Position numbers and translations under genes: made by a program
Source: Actinomycetota bacterium
GTDB lineage: Bacteria > Actinomycetota > Rubrobacteria > Rubrobacterales > Rubrobacteraceae
DNA: 64,000 nucleotides
Direction: 5' to 3'
NCBI GenBank assembly: GCA_902810695.1
Contig: CADDYV010000009.1
Location: forward strand, 27,458-91,457
The notes under the pieces: model-generated
The model's database searches: none
Told to the model about the DNA's origin: nothing
The model's input: the letters and a program-made list of their open reading frames with translations, nothing else
Shown: positions 59,483 to 64,000 of the stretch, piece after piece
Layout of the letters: each line of letters begins with the position of its first letter
How positions within the stretch are numbered: the stretch's first letter is position 1

Positions 59483-62400
59483 CGCGCCTCGAAGACATAC
59501 GGGTGGGAGCTCTGGTGCGGGGACTCTCGCCGGGCGGTTCTGTCAGGGTCGTCGGCGTCGAGTGGTACGGGGACGCGGCGATCAAGGTGGTCTGCGAGGA
59601 CAGCGGCGGGGCCGTGAGCAGCCGCCTCGTCTTCCGGCACGAAGAAAACTCCCTCGAAGTGGCATCTTCAGCCCGTTCGTGGTCGTTCGACGGCGACGGG
59701 GCGCTTCTGCGGCTCGTCTCGGAGGCGGACAGGATCCGGCTAGCCCACCTCTTCGATCCCTACCTCGCGGTCCACACCTCCCGCATAGAGCCCCTGCCGC
59801 ACCAGATCACAGCCGTCTACGGCGAGATGCTCATGCGCCAGCCCCTGCGCTTCCTGCTCGCCGACGACCCTGGAGCCGGAAAGACGATCATGACCGGCCT
59901 TCTCATCAAGGAGCTCATGGTCCGTGGAGACCTGGAGCGGTGCCTCATCGTCACGCCCGGCAACCTCGTGGAGCAGTGGCAGGACGAGCTAGCCTTCAAG
60001 TTCGGGCTCTCGTTTCCCATACTGAGCCGCGACCACGTCGAGGCCGCGAGGTTCGGCAACCCCTTCGAGGAGCATCCGCTGATGATCGCGCGTCTCGACA
60101 TGCTGAGCAGAAACGAGGGGTTGCAGGACAGGCTCAAGGGAGCGCCGGAGTACGACCTGATCGTGGTGGACGAGGCGCACAAGATGAGCGCCACCTTCAC
60201 CGGCGGAGAGGTCAAATACACCAGGCGCTACTACCTCGGCGAGACGTTGCGGGACCGCTGCCGGCACTTCCTTTTGCTCTCGGCCACTCCGCACAGCGGC
60301 AAGCAGGACGACTTCGAGCTGTTCATGGCCCTCCTTGACGAGGACCGCTTCGAGGGCCGTGCTCGCGGCGGGACGCACCGCACCGACGCCGGAGACATGA
60401 TGCGCCGCCTGCTCAAAGAGGAACTCTACACCTTCGACGGCAAGCCTCTTTTCCCGGAACGTCACGCCTACACGGTCAACTACGAACTGTCTGCGGAGGA
60501 GGTGGATCTCTACGAGGAGGTAACCACCTACGTCAGGGAGGAGATGAACCGGGCCGAGCGTTTCGCCCTGGAAGGCGACGACAGGCGCAGGCTGAACGTG
60601 GGGTTCGCCCTCCAGATATTGCAGCGCCGGCTCGCCTCCTCGCCGGAGGCTATCTGCCGCTCCCTCATCCGGCGCCGGGAGCGTCTGGAGCAGCGGCTCG
60701 CCTGGGAAAATACCGCGAGCGGCGCCGCCCGGCTCTCGCGCCCGGAGGTGCTTCCGCGCCTCACGCCCGAATACGTGGAGGACCTCGAAGACGCGCCCGG
60801 CGAGGAGTTCGAGAGCGAAGAGGAGAGGATTCTCGATCAGGCCACCGCCGCCGCCACCGTCGCCGAACTGAGGGCGGAGATAGCGACCCTGAGACGACTG
60901 GAGGAGCAGGCGCGTCGGGTACGCTACTCCGGCAAGGACGCCAAGTGGGGCCAGCTCTCCACCATCCTCGACGACCCTCTGATGACCGACGAGAGAGGAA
61001 AACGGCGGAAGCTGATCATCTTCACCGAGGCGAAGGACACCCTCTTCTACCTGGCCGAGAAGATCCGGACGCTGCGCGGCAGGCACGAGGAGGTGGTCGT
61101 GATCCATGGCGGACTCCGCCGCGAGGAACGCCGGCAGACGGTCGAAGCCTTCATACACGACCCGGACGTTCTATTCCTGGTCGCCAACGACGCCGCCGGA
61201 GAGGGCGTGAACCTGCAACGCGCCCACCTGATGGTCAACTACGACCTCCCCTGGAACCCGAATCGCCTGGAGCAGCGCTTCGGTCGCATCCACCGCATCG
61301 GGCAGAAGGAGGTCTGCTACCTCTGGAACCTGGTCGCCCCGCAGACCCGCGAGGGCGAAGTCTACTCCCGCCTCCTGGAGAAGCTGGAGCAGGAGAGAAA
61401 GGACCTCGGCGGCAGGGTCTACGACGTGCTCGGGCGGCTCTTCGAGGCCCGGCCCTTGAGAGAGCTGCTGATGGAGGCCATCCGCTACGGCGAGCGCCCG
61501 GAGATCAGAGCCCGCCTCAACGAGACCGTGGACTCCGCTGTGGACCGCCGCCGCATCGAGGAGCTTCTGGAAGAACGGGCGCTGGTGCGGGAGACGATGG
61601 ACCCGGCGCGCGTAGAGGATATCCGGGAGCAAATGGAACGCGCCGAGGCCCGCAGGCTCCAGCCTCACTTCGTCCGCTCCTTCTTCCTGGAAGCATTCAG
61701 GCACCTCGGGGGCACGGCCTACCAGCGGGAGCCGGGCCGCTACGAGCTGAAGCACGTGCCCGCTGCCATACGAGAGTGCGACAGGCGCATCGGGCGCGGC
61801 ACGCCCGTACAGCGCGGCTACGAGCGGATCTGCTTCGAGAAAGACGATGTGGACGGGCCTCCTCCCGCGGCTTTCGTCTGCCCCGGCCATCCCCTGCTCG
61901 ACGCGACGATAGAGGTGATCCTGGAGCGCTACCGCGACCTGCTCAAGCAGGGAGCCGTCCTCATTGACGAGGCGGATCCCGGCGAGGAGCCGCGGGCGCT
62001 CTTCTACCTGGAGCATGCCGTACAGGACGGTCGGACGGGCCGGGACGGAGGGCAGCTCGTGATCTCCAAACGCCTCCAGTTCGTGGAGATGGACGCCGGT
62101 GGCGGGTTCCGCAACCCCGGTCCCGCGCCCTACCTGGACTACAGGCCGCTGCGCGAGGGGGAGCGTGAGCTCCTGGCGAACGTCCTGGAGGCCGGGTGGC
62201 TGAAGGAGGATGTCGAGTTGGCGGTCGTGGGCTACGCCGTGGAGAACCTGGTGCCCCGGCACGTCCAGGAGGTAGCGGAGCAGCGCCTGCCGCTCATCGA
62301 AAAGGTCCAGCGCGAGGTCGAGGCGCGGCTGAAGACCCAGATCAACTACTGGGACAGGCGGGCGCAGGAACTCAAGGACCAGGAGCGCGCCGGAAAGAAG

Positions 62401-62994
62401 ACCCGCCTCAGCTCGCAGAACGCCGCAGAGCGGGCCGAAAACCTCGCCCGCAGGCTCCAGCGCAGGCGCGAGCTGCTGGCCCGCGAGCGTCAGATCAGCG
62501 CGCTGCCGCCCGTCGTGAGAGGCGGCGCGGTGGTCATCCCCGGCGTGCTTCTCAAGCACCTCAAAGGCGAGCCCGGAGCCATCCCCGCCGCGGAAGATCC
62601 GGATGTCTACCGAAGAGAAGAGATAGAGCGCCTGGCGATGGAGACCGTCATGCAGGCCGAAAAGAAGCTCGGACGGGTGCCCAAAGACGTTTCGGCGGAG
62701 CGCGGCATCGGCTACGACATCGAGTCCAAAGACCCCGAAAGCGGCTCGCTCTACTTCATAGAGGTCAAAGGCAGGTGGGAGGGTAAGGACGACCTCACCC
62801 TCACCAGGAACGAGATCCTTTGCAGCCGCAACGAGCCCGAAAAGTTCCGCCTCGCCATCGTGGTCGTCGGGGAGGACGGCGCGAGGCCGGCCCGCTACCT
62901 GGCGGGATACGACTTCGGGGAGCCGGTCTTCGCCCAGACAGCGACGACGTTCAGCCTGCGGAAATTGCTGGAAGCGGCGGGTGGTCCAGTATGA
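59479..62994 (+). CDS. SNF2-type helicase with C-terminal DUF3883-like domain (DrmD/RapA-like)
   Basis: This 1171-residue SF2 protein starts at GTG 59479, overlapping the helicase-nuclease stop by 4 bp (GTGA), so the genes are coupled. The SNF2 motor is visible: IEPLPHQITAVYGEMLMRQP, LLADDPGAGKTIMTGLLIKE, CLIVTPGNLVEQWQDEL, DLIVVDEAHKMSA, LLLSATPHSGKQDDFELFMA, KLIIFTEAKDTLFYLAEKI, VANDAAGEGVNLQRAHLMVN and LEQRFGRIHRIGQKEVCYLW. The tail (about 1075-1170) has YDIESKDPESGSLYFIEVKG and ILCSRNEPEKFRLAIVVVG, which match DUF3883, a PD-(D/E)XK-like domain. Such proteins occur in DISARM-like and other defence systems. Confidence 0.87.
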   Translation: MTRLEDIRVGALVRGLSPGGSVRVVGVEWYGDAAIKVVCEDSGGAVSSRLVFRHEENSLEVASSARSWSFDGDGALLRLVSEADRIRLAHLFDPYLAVHTSRIEPLPHQITAVYGEMLMRQPLRFLLADDPGAGKTIMTGLLIKELMVRGDLERCLIVTPGNLVEQWQDELAFKFGLSFPILSRDHVEAARFGNPFEEHPLMIARLDMLSRNEGLQDRLKGAPEYDLIVVDEAHKMSATFTGGEVKYTRRYYLGETLRDRCRHFLLLSATPHSGKQDDFELFMALLDEDRFEGRARGGTHRTDAGDMMRRLLKEELYTFDGKPLFPERHAYTVNYELSAEEVDLYEEVTTYVREEMNRAERFALEGDDRRRLNVGFALQILQRRLASSPEAICRSLIRRRERLEQRLAWENTASGAARLSRPEVLPRLTPEYVEDLEDAPGEEFESEEERILDQATAAATVAELRAEIATLRRLEEQARRVRYSGKDAKWGQLSTILDDPLMTDERGKRRKLIIFTEAKDTLFYLAEKIRTLRGRHEEVVVIHGGLRREERRQTVEAFIHDPDVLFLVANDAAGEGVNLQRAHLMVNYDLPWNPNRLEQRFGRIHRIGQKEVCYLWNLVAPQTREGEVYSRLLEKLEQERKDLGGRVYDVLGRLFEARPLRELLMEAIRYGERPEIRARLNETVDSAVDRRRIEELLEERALVRETMDPARVEDIREQMERAEARRLQPHFVRSFFLEAFRHLGGTAYQREPGRYELKHVPAAIRECDRRIGRGTPVQRGYERICFEKDDVDGPPPAAFVCPGHPLLDATIEVILERYRDLLKQGAVLIDEADPGEEPRALFYLEHAVQDGRTGRDGGQLVISKRLQFVEMDAGGGFRNPGPAPYLDYRPLREGERELLANVLEAGWLKEDVELAVVGYAVENLVPRHVQEVAEQRLPLIEKVQREVEARLKTQINYWDRRAQELKDQERAGKKTRLSSQNAAERAENLARRLQRRRELLARERQISALPPVVRGGAVVIPGVLLKHLKGEPGAIPAAEDPDVYRREEIERLAMETVMQAEKKLGRVPKDVSAERGIGYDIESKDPESGSLYFIEVKGRWEGKDDLTLTRNEILCSRNEPEKFRLAIVVVGEDGARPARYLAGYDFGEPVFAQTATTFSLRKLLEAAGGPV

Positions 62995-63000
62995 TTTTAG

Positions 63001-63143
63001 GTATTAGCCATCAGGTATCAGGCATCAGGTTTTTAGCTTTCGGCCATCAGGTATCAGGTATGGAGGTTCGGTGTGGGTTGATTACAGAAAATTGCTGACC
63101 GCTGATAGCTGACTGCTGACCGCTGATACCTAATAGCTAACCG
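63001..63143. repeat. Short-repeat cluster between helicase and methyltransferase genes
   Basis: The left half holds five ATCAGG units (63010, 63017, 63024, 63046, 63053), several spaced 7 bases apart. The right half holds five GCTGA units (63094, 63101, 63108, 63114, 63122). The halves are related in opposite orientation: CTGATACC on the right corresponds to GGTATCAG on the left, so the whole can fold into imperfect hairpins. No gene is present. Confidence 0.75.
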
Positions 63144-63156
63144 AAAGGAACGCACA

Positions 63157-64000
63157 TTGCGCAAGAAGCTCATAGAAGTCGCCCTACCCCTGGACGCTAT
63201 CAACCGGGAGTCGGCCCGCGAGAAGTCCATCCGCCACGGGCATCCCTCGACGCTGCACCTGTGGTGGTCGCGGAAACCGCTCGCCACCTGCCGGGCGGTG
63301 CTCTTCGCTTCGCTGGTGGACGATCCGGGCAATGATCTTCCCGAGGAGGAGGCCCAAAGGGAGCGCGACCGGCTCTTCGATCTCATCGAGGAGCTTGTGA
63401 AGTGGGAGAACTCTAACAACGAGAGCGTGCTTTCGAGGGCGCGGGCGGATATCAGGAAGTCAACCGGAGACAACCCGCCGCCGGTGCTGGACCCGTTCTG
63501 CGGGGGAGGTTCGATCCCGCTCGAAGCCCAGCGGCTCGGGCTCGAAGCGCACGCCAGCGACCTCAACCCGGTTGCGGTCATGATCACGAAGGCCCTGATC
63601 GAGCTTCCCCCGAAGTTCGCCAACGAGCCGCCCGTGAACCCGGAGTCGAGAGAGAGCGCGGACCTGAATACCTGGCGCGGGGCGCAGGGGCTCGCCGAGG
63701 ACGTGCGCTACTACGGGGCCTGGATGCGCGAGGAGGCCAAAAAGCGCATCGGCCACCTCTACCCGGAGATCAAGGACCCTGGGGGCGTGGGCTTCCAGCC
63801 CGCAAAAGAAACCTCTGCTAATGTTGCAGGCGAGACGCCTGCGCCCCCAGAGTTGACGGTCATAGCCTGGCTGTGGGCGCGCACCGTCCGCTGCCCCAAC
63901 CCCGCCTGCGGCGCGACCATGCCGCTCACCAGCAAGTTCTGGCTCTCCAAGAAGGCGAACAGGAAGGCGTGGGTGGAGCCGGTCGTGGAGGGAAAAAACG
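63157..64000 (+). CDS. DUF1156-domain DNA methyltransferase, N-terminal part (3' end outside window)
   Basis: The frame is open from TTG 63157 (AAAGGAA seven bases upstream) to the window end, giving about 281 residues. The start, [20 protein letters not shown] with [20 protein letters not shown], is the DUF1156 signature of large adenine-specific DNA methylases, followed by the SAM-binding motif [20 protein letters not shown] and the acidic motif [21 protein letters not shown] zinc-ribbon-like [12 protein letters not shown] follows near residue 250. Residues of about 208-232 come from an embedded palindromic repeat. In other genomes DUF1156 methylases stand with DUF499 ATPases and DrmD-like helicases in defence loci. 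Confidence 0.88.
   Translation, partial: MRKKLIEVALPLDAINRESAREKSIRHGHPSTLHLWWSRKPLATCRAVLFASLVDDPGNDLPEEEAQRERDRLFDLIEELVKWENSNNESVLSRARADIRKSTGDNPPPVLDPFCGGGSIPLEAQRLGLEAHASDLNPVAVMITKALIELPPKFANEPPVNPESRESADLNTWRGAQGLAEDVRYYGAWMREEAKKRIGHLYPEIKDPGGVGFQPAKETSANVAGETPAPPELTVIAWLWARTVRCPNPACGATMPLTSKFWLSKKANRKAWVEPVVEGKN
63779..63850. repeat. 72-bp palindromic repeat inserted in frame in the methyltransferase gene
   Basis: The element is bounded by CTGGGGGCG (63779-63787) and its exact reverse complement CGCCCCCAG (63842-63850). Inside are two small hairpins, GGGCT-TCC-AGCCC and GCAGGCG-A-GACGCCTGC-like pairing (63826-63842). Its length is 24 codons, so the reading frame stays open, adding [20 protein letters not shown] to the protein. 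On the minus strand it reads [20 protein letters not shown], a peptide pattern typical of dispersed bacterial palindromic repeats. Confidence 0.75.

Noticed and set aside
63001..63143. CRISPR array
   Set aside because: The repeats are only 5-7 bases long with no unique spacers of regular length.

Overview
The window reads as a high-GC actinobacterial chromosome, most like a deep-branching Rubrobacter-type aerobe. The pointers are strong third-position G/C, frequent GTG starts, ATGA/GTGA gene overlaps, a [NiFe]-hydrogenase maturation operon, a glycolate oxidase island, sugar-acid catabolic operons and an AdnAB-like helicase-nuclease pair. The genus is inferred from gene content, not proven. 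I found no rRNA, tRNA or CRISPR array.

Layout. 1-6600: the end of hypF, then hypC, a second HypC-like gene, hypD and hypE, a cupin, a monooxygenase-like gene, a double-SIS gene, a glutaredoxin-like gene and a GntR regulator. A decayed copy of the hypE 3' end lies after the cupin gene. 6700-12500: small XRE-like proteins, unknowns, a methyltransferase, and minus-strand membrane proteins (DUF1648-like, TerC, an unknown, an Nramp-related transporter). 12700-24720: a two-carbon metabolism region with a minus-strand 2-oxoacid:ferredoxin oxidoreductase operon that looks like oxalate oxidoreductase, a universal stress protein, glycerate 2-kinase, then plus-strand glcD-glcE-glcF and a malyl-CoA-lyase-like gene. 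24820-30270: an IclR regulator, a quaternary-amine ABC transporter and a nitrilase-family amidase. 30430-40100: a LacI-centred catabolic region with a divergent MFS transporter and sarcosine-oxidase-like enzyme on one side, and a creatininase homologue, class II aldolase, Tm-1-like protein, zinc dehydrogenase and lactate-type permease on the other. 40150-41050: a graveyard of gene remnants. 41280-51600: an MFS transporter, a RuBisCO-like protein, a DUF1537 kinase, an ApnO-like oxidoisomerase and a GntR regulator, which match D-apionate catabolism; then a TIM-barrel isomerase, SDR, SMP-30 lactonase and amidohydrolase. 51800-53050: GNAT and GAF proteins. 53460-64000 (window end): two UvrD-type helicase-nucleases, an SNF2 helicase with a DUF3883-like tail and the start of a DUF1156 DNA methyltransferase, which look like a defence or DNA-processing island.

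How the genes fit together. The central region handles C2/C3 acids: oxalate gives CO2 and reduced ferredoxin, glycolate gives glyoxylate, glyoxylate joins an acyl-CoA, and glycerate is phosphorylated. RuBisCO-like enzymes of the apionate pathways can release glycolate plus 3-phosphoglycerate, so the apionate operon may feed the glycolate island. Several operons carry inverted repeats placed at or just after readable promoters. The right edge is the most novel-looking part: two helicase-nucleases (one with an apparently dead nuclease) are coupled to a DrmD-like helicase and a DUF1156 methylase whose reading frame contains a 72-bp palindromic repeat.
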